Below are positions 1-8,184 of a stretch of 64,000 nt of DNA, in pieces. Source of the DNA: Shimia abyssi (lineage in GTDB: Bacteria > Pseudomonadota > Alphaproteobacteria > Rhodobacterales > Rhodobacteraceae). Within the stretch, counting starts at the first letter, position 1, and each line of letters begins with the position of its first letter. A model generated the notes under the pieces. That model searched no databases, was not told where the DNA came from, and was given only the letters and a program-made list of their open reading frames with translations. Position numbers and translations under genes: made by a program. Location of the stretch: positions 124,001-188,000 of the forward strand of contig NZ_PYGJ01000002.1 of assembly GCF_003014475.1 (NCBI RefSeq), written 5' to 3'.

Positions 1-1459
1 GATCACCACGAGGCACTTCAAACTGGCTCGGGCGCTCTTTCCACTCTTCCAGTGTTGCGCTCTCGGCAATCTTTGCACCAAGGATCAGGTCCTTAATCTG
101 CACAATCCCCTGTTCCTTTTCGTCACCACCTTCGATGACAGCAATTGGCGAGTTGCGTTTATCGGCGTATTTTAACTGGTTGCCAAAATTCTTGGGATTG
201 CCAAGGTAGACTTCGGCGCGAATGCCCGCATTGCGCAGCTCTGCTACCATCGCTTGATAATCCGCCATCCGGTCGCGATCCATCACTGTGACCACGACAG
301 GCCCGGTCGCGCGACCACCCATGCGCCCCTTTTCACGCAACGCGGCCAACAGGCGATCCACCCCGATCGACACACCCGTCGCTGGCACCGCCTGTCCTGT
401 GAACCGCTTGACCAAATCGTCATACCGCCCACCACCGGACACCGAACCAAACTGACGCTTGCGGCCCTTTTCGTCAAAGATCTCAAAGGTGAGTTCAGCT
501 TCGAACACCGGACCGGTATAGTATCCCAATCCGCGCACAACAGACGGATCAATCTCGATCCGATCCGCACCGTAACCGCCCGCGGCCAGAAGCTCACCGA
601 TCTGCTCCAGCTCTGCGATACCTTCGCCGCCAATGGCCGAAGCCCCAACAGCGCCGCGCAGGTTTTCGAACGTCTTGGACACATCGTCCGCTTTGGATGT
701 CAGGAACGCAAGCACGGGCTCGGCCTGATCCTCGCTCAGCCCGACTCCGTCGATATAGGCACCAGAAGCATCAAGCCGCCCTTTGGTCAGCAACGCACGC
801 ACACCGGCCTCGCCAACCTTGTCGAACTTGTCGATCGTGCGCAGCACATTGTCACGCGCGCCTTCGCCTTCGGGCAGGCCCATGGCTTCCAGCACGCCGT
901 TCAGAACCTTGCGATTGTTGACGCGCACCAGATAGTCGCCACGCGGAATGCCAACGGTTTCCAGAGTGTCGCTGAGCATGGCGCAAATCTCGGCATCTGC
1001 TGCCATGCTGGCGGTGCCGACCGTATCGGCGTCACACTGATAGAACTGGCGATATCGCCCCGGACCCGGCTTTTCATTGCGCCAGACCGGCCCCATTGCA
1101 TAACGCCGGTACGGTGTGGGCAGGTCATTGCGATGTTGCGCATAGACTCGCGCTAATGGCGCTGTCAGGTCGTAACGTAGCGCCATCCAATCGCCACGTT
1201 TACCTTCCGTGTCGTTCTCGTCAAACTCCTGCCACGCAAAAACGCCCTCGTTGGGACGATCCACATCTGGAAGGAACTTGCCCAGCGCTTCAACGGTCTC
1301 AACCGCGCTCGATTCCAAGGCCTCAAAGCCATAGCGGTGATAGACCCCGGCGATCTGATGCAGCATCTCTGCACGGTCGCTCACTTCGGCGCCGAAATAG
1401 TCGCGAAATCCCTTCGGCGTAATTGCCTTGGGGCGGGGGGCTTTTTTCTGCTTGGCCAT
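1..1459 (-). CDS. hisS: Histidyl-tRNA synthetase, 3' end cut by the window edge
   Basis: This class II synthetase charges tRNA-His with histidine in the cytoplasm. The minus strand reads without interruption from the ATG at 1457-1459 to base 1, giving about 486 codons; the family in this group is only slightly longer, so just the extreme C-terminus is missing. The N-terminus reads [20 protein letters not shown]. The motif-2 region reads [14 protein letters not shown] (near 1140-1190), followed by YRQFYQCD. The histidine-binding part reads [14 protein letters not shown] (near 490-540) and a glycine-rich GGGRYDDL lies just after it. The gene is divergent from slyX, with about 137 bp between the two starts. 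The open plus-strand frames across it are shadows. Confidence 0.96.
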   Translation of the reverse strand, partial: MAKQKKAPRPKAITPKGFRDYFGAEVSDRAEMLHQIAGVYHRYGFEALESSAVETVEALGKFLPDVDRPNEGVFAWQEFDENDTEGKRGDWMALRYDLTAPLARVYAQHRNDLPTPYRRYAMGPVWRNEKPGPGRYRQFYQCDADTVGTASMAADAEICAMLSDTLETVGIPRGDYLVRVNNRKVLNGVLEAMGLPEGEGARDNVLRTIDKFDKVGEAGVRALLTKGRLDASGAYIDGVGLSEDQAEPVLAFLTSKADDVSKTFENLRGAVGASAIGGEGIAELEQIGELLAAGGYGADRIEIDPSVVRGLGYYTGPVFEAELTFEIFDEKGRKRQFGSVSGGGRYDDLVKRFTGQAVPATGVSIGVDRLLAALREKGRMGGRATGPVVVTVMDRDRMADYQAMVAELRNAGIRAEVYLGNPKNFGNQLKYADKRNSPIAVIEGGDEKEQGIVQIKDLILGAKIAESATLEEWKERPSQFEVPRGD

Positions 1460-1596
1460 ATCCTGGTCTCTCAGGCTAAGAATATCGCCTTGGCCTTTAC
1501 CCAATGCCCGACGCAGGGGCAAGGCAATGCTCAGATTGAAGTACCCAGCTTTGCGGTGGTCTTGACCCAGTCTTTGTCACACTCTAGGCCGATTGC

Positions 1597-1791
1597 ATGG
1601 AAAAACTCGAAGAGCAAATCGCCCATCTGACCCGCACGCTGGAAGAGCTGAACGAGGTCGTCGCCCGTCAGGATAGCGAAATCGCGGTACTGACGCGGCG
1701 CGTACATATGTTGATGGAGCGTGAAGCCACCCGTGAGTCGGAAGGCGGCGGCGGCATTGTCATGGGCGACGAGCGACCGCCGCATTACTAA
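1597..1791 (+). CDS. slyX: SlyX family protein
   Basis: This is a 64-residue protein of unknown biochemical role. It begins MEKLEEQIAHLTRTLEELNE, continues with a heptad-like coiled-coil helix (residues 3-42, ending VLTRRVHMLMER), and closes with a short glycine-rich tail ending RPPHY. The amphipathic N-terminal coil, the final aromatic PPHY and the length fit the SlyX family. It is divergent from hisS. A run of hairpins follows its stop, so it appears to be transcribed alone. Confidence 0.85.
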   Translation: MEKLEEQIAHLTRTLEELNEVVARQDSEIAVLTRRVHMLMEREATRESEGGGGIVMGDERPPHY

Positions 1792-1813
1792 CGCGGTACT
1801 CCCGCCGGTTGCC

Positions 1814-1868
1814 AACGCATCTGCGATGCGTTTGTCGCCCGTTGGGCGTGGCCGGGGCGCTGCCCCGG
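1814..1868. repeat. Cluster of three perfect hairpins (intergenic repeat)
   Basis: Three perfect inverted repeats follow one another: AACGCATC/GATGCGTT (1814-1832, loop TGC), CGCCC/GGGCG (1836-1848, loop GTT) and CCGGGGC/GCCCCGG (1852-1868). They are followed by CCCCGAAGTATTTCAGG and an AAATGAAG tail. The layout looks like a dispersed roseobacter intergenic element. It could also stop slyX transcription, but there is no T-run directly after a stem, so a classical terminator is not supported. Confidence 0.6.
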
Positions 1869-2026
1869 AGCCCCGAAGTATTTCAGGCGAAATGAAGACT
1901 TGTGAGCAATTGGCGGACGCTTTGCGCGAATTTGCGCCCACGGTTTGTGGGAAACGGCGATCTTCCCCCTAGCGTTGCCTGCGGTTTCTTCCTAGATTTC
2001 TGCACAGATTATCAAGGACCACACCC

Positions 2027-2110
2027 ATGTCCGGCACCGGATTACAAAAGCTCTCATTTGTTCTGCTGATCATTTTGATTCTCTACGTAACGATCGCAGG
2101 GGGCGTATAA
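2027..2110 (+). CDS. 27-residue hydrophobic micropeptide at the head of the XpaC-TelA operon
   Basis: An ATG at 2027 opens a 27-codon frame: a polar start (MSGTGLQKLS), one continuous hydrophobic stretch (FVLLIILILYVTIAGGV) and stop TAA at 2108-2110. The stop overlaps the ATG of the next gene by one base (TAATG), the arrangement expected of translational coupling. The upstream sequence ATCAAGGACC offers a Shine-Dalgarno core (AAGGA). The peptide would be a single membrane-spanning helix. I do not recognise a family. Its hydrophobicity and coupling to a membrane-associated operon make it more than a chance frame. Confidence 0.6.
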   Translation: MSGTGLQKLSFVLLIILILYVTIAGGV

Positions 2111-2991
2111 TGGCGCAAAAGTTTGGTGGCAAATTCAGCCCCGATGGCAGCCCCGGTGGCAATGCAGCGCCACAGTCAGAGCCCTTTCACGGTGCTTCCC
2201 GAAGTAAAGTTGGTGGCCGGGTGAACTTGTTGTTTATCGCGCCTTTGCCCTTAATCTGGCAAGCCTTTGGCAATGGCGCGACGGCGCTGGCACTCAATCT
2301 TGTCGCACTGGGCGCATTGATGCTGGCCGCGTGGATGACACGCGAGGGTTTGTTTGCACAAGAAGCGTATGACGCACGCAAAGTGGCCCGTCGCCCTGCG
2401 TTTCCACGCAAGCTGTTGGGGTCTGTTTTGACTGGCATCGGGTTGGCCATTGCAGGATTTGCAGCCGGCGGAGGCATAGCTGCACCAGCCATCTATGCGG
2501 TAGTCGGCGGCGTCTTGCATAGCCTGGCCTTTGGCATAGACCCAATGCGCAACAAGGGCATGGAAGGTGTCGATCAGTTTCAGACTGACCGCGTTGCCCG
2601 CGCCGTGGAAGAGGCAGAGGCCCATTTGCGTGCCATGTCTGACGCTATCAAACGCTCGGGTGATCGCGCGCTGGAAAACCGGGTCGACAGGTTTCAGCAA
2701 ACTGCGCGTGTGCTGTTTCGCACCGTTGAAAACGATCCACGCGACCTGACGGCGGCGCGGCGCTACTTGAGTGTATATTTGCGGGGCGCGCGTGACGCGA
2801 CAATTAAGTTCTCCGACATATATGCCCGCAATCGCAGCGCAGACGCACGGGCCGATTTCGAAGCGTTGCTGGATGATCTCGAAGAGAACTTTGCGACCCG
2901 AAACCAGAAACTGCTGCTGGATGACCGCAGCGATTTGTCCATTGAAATTGACGTTTTGCGCGAACGACTACAGCGCGAAGGCGTGCGTTAA
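2110..2991 (+). CDS. XpaC-like (5-bromo-4-chloroindolyl phosphate hydrolysis) membrane protein
   Basis: This 293-residue protein has a glycine-rich polar N-terminus (1-38), hydrophobic segments at about 40-75 and 103-140, and a long helical cytoplasmic part. The latter contains RVARAVEEAEAHLRAM, FQQTARVLFRTVENDPRD and ARRYLSVYLRGARDATIKF. This layout matches the XpaC family, named for an indolyl-phosphate hydrolysis phenotype; the true function is unknown. It starts on the ATG overlapping the micropeptide stop and lies 21 bp upstream of telA. XpaC-TelA pairing is a recurrent arrangement and supports the call. A role in membrane or toxic-anion stress is inferred from context. Confidence 0.82.
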   Translation: MAQKFGGKFSPDGSPGGNAAPQSEPFHGASRSKVGGRVNLLFIAPLPLIWQAFGNGATALALNLVALGALMLAAWMTREGLFAQEAYDARKVARRPAFPRKLLGSVLTGIGLAIAGFAAGGGIAAPAIYAVVGGVLHSLAFGIDPMRNKGMEGVDQFQTDRVARAVEEAEAHLRAMSDAIKRSGDRALENRVDRFQQTARVLFRTVENDPRDLTAARRYLSVYLRGARDATIKFSDIYARNRSADARADFEALLDDLEENFATRNQKLLLDDRSDLSIEIDVLRERLQREGVR

Positions 2992-3012
2992 ACCATTTAA
3001 AGAGGTGTCCAA

Positions 3013-4212
3013 ATGTCAGAATCCGTCAAACAGAAAGCCCAAGCTGCGCTGGCCGAAATTGATGCCGTGACGGCCGTTGAGTTGGCTGAACCTGCACCGG
3101 CCAACCAGGTGGTCGCGTTAGAGAAAGCCGATGCGCCCCTCTCTGCCGAGATCACCAAACGTATGGCCGAACTGGACATGTCCAACACCAACTCTATTGT
3201 CTCGTTCGGGTCAGCGGCTCAGGCCGAGCTTCAGGAAATCAGCCAGGCCATGCTTCAGGATGTCCGCAACAAGGATGTTGGCCCGGCCGGCGATTCTCTG
3301 CGCGACATCGTCACTACCATTCGTGGATTTTCCGTCAGCGAACTGGATGTGCGCCGCGAACGCAGCTTTTGGGAAAAGATAACCGGCAAAGCCGCACCAT
3401 TTGCCAAGTTCACCGCCAAGTTCGAAGACGTCCAGGGCCAGATCGACAAGATCACCGACAATCTCTTGGGCCATGAGCATACGCTGCTCAAGGACATCAA
3501 ATCCCTTGATGTGCTCTACGACAAAACTCTGAATTTCTACGACGAACTGGCGCTCTATATTGCTGCGGGCGAAGCCAAAATCGCCGAGCTCGACAGCACT
3601 GCTATACCGGCCAAGGAGGCCGAAGTTGGCGCAGCCGACGAGAATGCCCAGGTGATGAAGGCGCAGGAATTGCGAGACCTGCGTGCAGCGCGTGACGATC
3701 TGGAACGCCGCGTGCATGACCTGAAACTGACCCGTCAGGTGACCATGCAATCCCTGCCTTCGATCCGTTTGGTTCAGGAAAACGACAAATCACTTGTCAC
3801 CAAAATCAACTCGACACTGGTTAACACCGTGCCACTCTGGGAAACCCAACTGGCCCAGGCCGTCACCATCCAGCGCAGCGCCGAAGCCGCCGCAGCCGTG
3901 CGCGATGCAAACGATCTGACCAACGAACTTCTAACCGCCAACGCCGCCAATTTGCGTGAAACCAACAAGGTCGTACGCGAGGAAATGGAACGCGGCGTGT
4001 TCGATATCGAAGCTGTCAAACAGGCCAATGCTGACCTGATTGCCACGATCAATGAAAGCCTGCAAATCGCCGATGAGGGCAAGGCGCGACGCGCCTCGGC
4101 CGAAGAGGATATGAAGAAAATGGAGGCCGATCTGCGCGATACACTTGCCTCGGCCAAGGCGCGCCAGACCGGACTGGGCGACACCACTGCGACCTCTGTG
4201 CCAAACGCGTGA
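3013..4212 (+). CDS. telA: TelA family toxic anion resistance protein
   Basis: This is a 399-residue, mostly helical cytoplasmic protein. The typical TelA start is visible at about residues 54-80 (SNTNSIVSFGSAAQAELQEI). It is followed by a helical bundle with a coiled coil (YDKTLNFYDELALYIAAGE; DLRAARDDLERRVHDLKLTR) and the conserved SLPSIRLVQ segment. The family was named for tellurite resistance, but its molecular role is not settled. The start has an upstream AAAGAGGTGTCC as ribosome site. The stop overlaps the GTG start of the next gene (GTGA), so the two are translationally coupled. Confidence 0.92.
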   Translation: MSESVKQKAQAALAEIDAVTAVELAEPAPANQVVALEKADAPLSAEITKRMAELDMSNTNSIVSFGSAAQAELQEISQAMLQDVRNKDVGPAGDSLRDIVTTIRGFSVSELDVRRERSFWEKITGKAAPFAKFTAKFEDVQGQIDKITDNLLGHEHTLLKDIKSLDVLYDKTLNFYDELALYIAAGEAKIAELDSTAIPAKEAEVGAADENAQVMKAQELRDLRAARDDLERRVHDLKLTRQVTMQSLPSIRLVQENDKSLVTKINSTLVNTVPLWETQLAQAVTIQRSAEAAAAVRDANDLTNELLTANAANLRETNKVVREEMERGVFDIEAVKQANADLIATINESLQIADEGKARRASAEEDMKKMEADLRDTLASAKARQTGLGDTTATSVPNA

Positions 4213-5129
4213 GGGCCCTGAAAGGCATATGCTTGGCGCTTAGTTTGGCGTTTGTGACGGCCTGTGAAATGCCGGAGCCCACGGACAGCGCACCTGCCGT
4301 GCCAGCCCCTTACATGCCCTCAACCGAAAGCGAGTCCCTGCGCAATTATTATGCGCATGTTCAGTCCGACCTTTTGGCGCGTGGGCTATTGCGCACCGAT
4401 GGCGGCGGTCCTGACACGCCTTTCACACCCGATATGTTGGCGCGCAACTTCGAGCGCATAGCCTTTTATGACGAATACGCCTTCAACAGCGGCCTCAGCG
4501 CCCCCAGCGGACGGGCTGGGCAGTTGCGCCGGTGGTCAGGCCCCGTTCACGTTGCTGTGGAATTCGGTCCCTCGGTCCCGAATGAACAGCGCAAAATAGA
4601 TCGAGACACGCTTTCGAACTATGTGCCCCGGCTGGCCAGTGCAACGGGGCATTCGATCGCGCTCAAATCGTCCCGGGCCAATTTCCACGTTCTGGTCATG
4701 AGCGAGGACGACAAACCGGCCCTCAACGCCCGCATAAAACAGCTGTTACCCGGCGCAAGCACAGCCACGCTGAACTTATTCTCAGACTTACCTAAGAACA
4801 TTCACTGCCTTGTCGTTGCCTTCTCTGACCAGACCAACTCAAACGACTACAATGGCGCAATCGCGGTGATCCGTGCCGAACACCCGGACTTGTTGCGCAA
4901 ATCCTGTATCCACGAAGAGGTCGCCCAGGGGCTTGGCCTCGCCAATGATAGCCCAGATGCACGCCCGTCCATTTTCAACGATGATGACGAGTTTGCCTTG
5001 CTCACCACCCATGACGAAAAACTACTGTCGATCCTATATGACAGCCGTTTGAAAATCGGCATGGAGATCGAACAAGCCCGCCCCGTTATCCGCATTCTCG
5101 CGCGCGAAGCATCCGGCGCGATTTACTGA
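4209..5129 (+). CDS. DUF2927 lipoprotein
   Basis: The GTG start overlaps the telA stop by four bases. The N-terminus is a lipoprotein signal (RALKGICLALSLAFVTAC) whose Cys19 would be acylated, placing the protein in the envelope. The rest matches the DUF2927 type: an N-terminal helical part with FERIAFYDEYAF, a middle alpha/beta domain, and a C-terminal CIHEEVAQGLGLANDSPDA followed by FNDDDEFALLTTHD. The HEE...QGLGL segment recalls a zinc-peptidase helix, but a full HExxH is absent, so catalysis is unproven. Its place between TelA and the SPFH protein suggests it is the periplasmic arm of the same module. Confidence 0.82.
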   Translation: MRALKGICLALSLAFVTACEMPEPTDSAPAVPAPYMPSTESESLRNYYAHVQSDLLARGLLRTDGGGPDTPFTPDMLARNFERIAFYDEYAFNSGLSAPSGRAGQLRRWSGPVHVAVEFGPSVPNEQRKIDRDTLSNYVPRLASATGHSIALKSSRANFHVLVMSEDDKPALNARIKQLLPGASTATLNLFSDLPKNIHCLVVAFSDQTNSNDYNGAIAVIRAEHPDLLRKSCIHEEVAQGLGLANDSPDARPSIFNDDDEFALLTTHDEKLLSILYDSRLKIGMEIEQARPVIRILAREASGAIY

Positions 5130-5152
5130 CACCCTCGAAAGGAACCTCAACT

Positions 5153-6295
5153 ATGGGCATTTTCGATTTCCTCACAGGCGAATTTATCGACGTCATCCAC
5201 TGGGTGGACGACACCCGCGACACGCTGGTCTGGCGGTTTGAACGGGAGGGCCATGAAATCAAATATGGCGCTAAGCTGACCGTGCGCGAAGGGCAATCAG
5301 CCGTCTTCGTGCATGAAGGCCAGTTGGCAGACGTCTTCACCCCCGGACTTTATATGTTGGAAACCAACAACATGCCGGTGATGACCACGCTCCAGCATTG
5401 GGATCACGGTTTCAAAAGCCCTTTCAAATCCGAGATTTATTACGTCAATACGACACGGTTCGCCGATCTGAAATGGGGCACCAAGAACCCGATTATGGCG
5501 CGCGATCCAGAATTTGGCCCTGTGCGCCTGCGCGCCTATGGCACCTACGCGATCCGCGTCGTCGATCCGGCCCGCTTCCTGACCGAGATTGTTGGCACCG
5601 ATGGTGAGTTCACCATGGACGAGATCAGTTTCCAGATCCGCAATATCATCGTTCAGGAATTCTCCCGCGTGATTGCGGGCTCCGGCATCCCCGTGCTCGA
5701 CATGGCCGCCAATACCGCCGACCTGGGCAAACTGGTCGCCGCCGAAATCTCCGGCACACTGGCCGAATACGGCCTTTCTATGCCGGAACTCTATATCGAA
5801 AACATCTCACTGCCTCCCGCCGTCGAAGAGGCCATGGACAAACGCACCTCCATGGGCATCGTGGGCGATCTGGGTAAATACACGCAATTCTCCGCCGCCG
5901 AAGCCATGACGGCTGCCGCCCAAACGCCAAACTCTGGTATGGGCGCTGGCATGGGAATGGGCATGGGCATGGCGATGGCCCAGCAAATGGCCAATCCTGG
6001 CCCTTGGGGCAGCCGCTCTGCGGCCCAAGCACCCGCGCAATCCGCCCCCGCACCACAGGCGGCCGCCGCACCGCCACCACCACCACCCGTCGAACACGTC
6101 TGGCACGTTGCCGAAAACGGCGAGACCAAGGGACCCTTCTCCAAGGCCGCCTTGGGTCGTATGGCCTCAGGCGGCGAACTCACACGAGAATCCTATGTCT
6201 GGACCGCCGGTCAGGACGGCTGGAAATACGCCGAAGACGTCCCCGAACTGGCACAGCTCTTCACCATTCTACCGCCCCCCCCACCCGGCGCCTGA
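5153..6295 (+). CDS. SPFH-domain protein with C-terminal GYF_2-like domain (YdjI-like)
   Basis: This 380-residue protein starts with a membrane-associating segment (MGIFDFLTGEFIDVIHWVDD) and an SPFH/band-7-like domain (about 30-230; VREGQSAVFVHEGQ, TPGLYMLETNNMP, IRNIIVQEFSRVI, VEEAMDKRTSMG). A low-complexity Met/Gly then Ala/Pro linker spans 260-310. It ends in a GYF_2-like domain (WHVAENGETKGPFSKAALG, SYVWTAGQDGW). The Bacillus YdjI family has this SPFH core and works with a PspA-type protein in membrane stress. A good ribosome site (GAAAGGAACC) precedes the ATG. No PspA homologue is encoded in the window. The linker is encoded by a small ATGGGC-type repeat near 5939-5973. Confidence 0.85.
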   Translation: MGIFDFLTGEFIDVIHWVDDTRDTLVWRFEREGHEIKYGAKLTVREGQSAVFVHEGQLADVFTPGLYMLETNNMPVMTTLQHWDHGFKSPFKSEIYYVNTTRFADLKWGTKNPIMARDPEFGPVRLRAYGTYAIRVVDPARFLTEIVGTDGEFTMDEISFQIRNIIVQEFSRVIAGSGIPVLDMAANTADLGKLVAAEISGTLAEYGLSMPELYIENISLPPAVEEAMDKRTSMGIVGDLGKYTQFSAAEAMTAAAQTPNSGMGAGMGMGMGMAMAQQMANPGPWGSRSAAQAPAQSAPAPQAAAAPPPPPPVEHVWHVAENGETKGPFSKAALGRMASGGELTRESYVWTAGQDGWKYAEDVPELAQLFTILPPPPPGA

Positions 6296-6336
6296 AAATC
6301 TCGCCCCAGCGTCCACAACGCGCCGGGGTACCCACA

Positions 6337-6358
6337 TTCTCAATGTTTGCAAATACCC
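6337..6358 (+). repeat. Dispersed 22-bp repeat, copy 1
   Basis: TTCTCAATGTTTGCAAATAC plus CC. The same word with two or three changes recurs at 16626-16647 (inverted) and 16804-16825. Here it sits directly upstream of CGCCGGAGGC, which may supply the ribosome site of the zinc-ribbon gene, so the element forms part of that gene's leader. Confidence 0.6.
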
Positions 6359-6379
6359 CCGCCGGAGGCTTGAAATCTC

Positions 6380-7492
6380 ATGTCCCAAACTCCTCCACCG
6401 CCCCCCGCGCCCAAGGAAACACACCGCTTCCCCTGCCCTAACTGCGGCGCGGACTATCGCTTTGCACCCCAGCAATCCAAACTCGTCTGCGATCATTGCG
6501 GCCACGAGGAAGCCACCGAACAAGGCGACCGCGCCGCCGCGATCACTGAACTCGATTTCAAACAGGCGCTCGCGGATCAACTCCCCAATGCCGAAATCGT
6601 CGAGGCCCGCGTCTCCACTTGCCCAAACTGCGCCGCGCAGGTCACGTTTGATGACACCACTCACGCCGCCGAATGCCCCTTCTGCGCTACACCCGTCGTG
6701 GTTGACACAGGTCTCCACCGCCAGATCAAACCACGCGCTGTGCTACCCTTCCAGCTTGAGGAACGCGCCGCCCATGACGCCATGAACACTTGGCTCGGCA
6801 AGCTGTGGTTCGCGCCCAACGGGCTTCAGGAATACGCCCGCAAGGGCCGTAAAATGGACGGCGTCTATGTCCCCTATTGGACCTATGATGCCGATACAAA
6901 GTCCTCCTACTCTGGCGAGCGTGGCACCATCTACTACGTAACCCAAACCGTGATGGAAGACGGAAAACAGGTGCAAAAACAGGTCCAGAAAATCCGCTGG
7001 CGACCGGTCTCGGGCCGTGTTGCACGCTGGTTTGACGACGTCCTTGTCCTCGCCTCCCGCGCACTTCCTAAATCTCACACCGACGCGCTCGAACCGTGGG
7101 ATCTCTCTGCTCTGGAACCCTATTCACCCGAATTTCTCGCGGGCTTTCGCGCCGAAGGATATTCCGTCGAACTTCAGGATGGCTACGATCAGGCCCGCAC
7201 CCACATGGACAGCGTCATCCGCCGTGACGTGACCTTTGATATTGGTGGCGACCGTCAGCGCATCCACCGCGTCTCCACCGCTGTCAGCGACGTGACGTTC
7301 AAACACATCCTCCTGCCGGTCTGGCTCGCCGCCTACAAATACCGCGGCAAAACCTACCGCTTTGTGGTCAACGGCCAAACGGGCCGGGTTCAGGGCGAAC
7401 GCCCCTGGTCCGCATGGAAAATCGCCATCGCGGTTGTGCTCGGCGCTATTGTCGCTGGCGGGATTGGCTATGTCATAGCCCAAAACCAATGA
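6380..7492 (+). CDS. Double zinc-ribbon membrane protein (YdjG-like)
   Basis: This 370-residue protein has two zinc ribbons near the N-terminus: CPNC...CDHCGHE (residues 14-38) and CPNC...CPFC (76-100). Each is a pair of CxxC knuckles. A beta-rich middle region follows (YVPYWTYDADTKSSYSGERG; WRPVSGRVARWFDDVLVLAS). A single C-terminal transmembrane helix (IAIAVVLGAIVAGGIGYVIA) anchors it. This zinc-ribbon plus tail-anchor architecture beside an SPFH protein parallels YdjG next to YdjI in Bacillus. Such proteins are often mis-annotated as primosomal protein N' fragments. It is probably co-transcribed with the SPFH gene (84-bp gap). Its stop overlaps the nitroreductase start. Confidence 0.8.
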   Translation: MSQTPPPPPAPKETHRFPCPNCGADYRFAPQQSKLVCDHCGHEEATEQGDRAAAITELDFKQALADQLPNAEIVEARVSTCPNCAAQVTFDDTTHAAECPFCATPVVVDTGLHRQIKPRAVLPFQLEERAAHDAMNTWLGKLWFAPNGLQEYARKGRKMDGVYVPYWTYDADTKSSYSGERGTIYYVTQTVMEDGKQVQKQVQKIRWRPVSGRVARWFDDVLVLASRALPKSHTDALEPWDLSALEPYSPEFLAGFRAEGYSVELQDGYDQARTHMDSVIRRDVTFDIGGDRQRIHRVSTAVSDVTFKHILLPVWLAAYKYRGKTYRFVVNGQTGRVQGERPWSAWKIAIAVVLGAIVAGGIGYVIAQNQ

Positions 7493-8184
7493 CCGGATAT
7501 ACAATGCCCCAGCACGCAACCCTTCAGGATCTCCTGAACACCCGTCACTCCTGTCGGGCGTTCCGCCCTGATCCGGTACCGCGCGACGTGATCACGCAAA
7601 TTCTGCAAGACGCAGGGCGCGTACCCTCTTGGTGTAACGCCCAACCGTGGCATGTCTACCTGACCAGCGGTGCCGAAACCGAGGCATTTCGCACGACCAT
7701 GCTCAACGCAGTCGATACAAAATCCTCAACCTGCGATTACGACCCACCCACGAGATATTCCGGGGCGCGACTTGCTCGCCGCCGTGCCTGCGGCCTGCAA
7801 CTCTACGAAGCGGTTGGCGTAGAACGCCGTGACAAGGCGGCGCGCGCAGCGCAAATGCGCGAAAACTATCGGTTTTTCGGCGCGCCTCATGTCGCCCTGA
7901 TCACCTGCGCAGCGGAATTGGGCACCTATGGCGCGCTCGACTGCGGTGGCTTTATCACCGCCTTCTGCCTCAGCGCTCAGGCGCAGGGAATTGCCACCAT
8001 CCCTCAAGCGGCACTGGCGTTCTATGCCACTGAAATCCGAGCACATTTCGATATTCCCGAAACCCGCAATATCCTCGCCGCCATCTCTTTTGGCTACGCC
8101 GAAACAGACGCGCCGGCAAACGCCTTCCGCACCGACCGCGCTGAACTGAACGAATTTGTAACTTTCCACGGGGATCCGTCGTGA
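7489..8184 (+). CDS. Nitroreductase family protein
   Basis: This is an FMN-dependent NAD(P)H oxidoreductase of the nitroreductase fold. It has LQDLLNTRHSCRAFRPDPVP (FMN-phosphate contacts at the RxSxRxF-type start), VPSWCNAQPWHVYL for the second FMN segment, and a C-terminal ILAAISFGYAETDAPAN. The start is taken at 7489 (MTGYTMPQ), whose ATG overlaps the previous stop as ATGA; an alternative ATG lies at 7504. From 7489 it is 231 residues, the usual family size. The physiological substrate cannot be told. It is coupled to the downstream SnoaL-like gene by a GTGA overlap. Confidence 0.88.
   Translation: MTGYTMPQHATLQDLLNTRHSCRAFRPDPVPRDVITQILQDAGRVPSWCNAQPWHVYLTSGAETEAFRTTMLNAVDTKSSTCDYDPPTRYSGARLARRRACGLQLYEAVGVERRDKAARAAQMRENYRFFGAPHVALITCAAELGTYGALDCGGFITAFCLSAQAQGIATIPQAALAFYATEIRAHFDIPETRNILAAISFGYAETDAPANAFRTDRAELNEFVTFHGDPS

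Noticed and set aside
254-1156. Long plus-strand open frame of 300 codons
   Set aside because: It is the antisense shadow of hisS; the minus frame reads as a complete synthetase with all motifs, while this frame is Arg/His-rich and has no family features.
1531-1941. Minus-strand open frame across slyX
   Set aside because: No family similarity, and it runs through the tandem hairpins after slyX.
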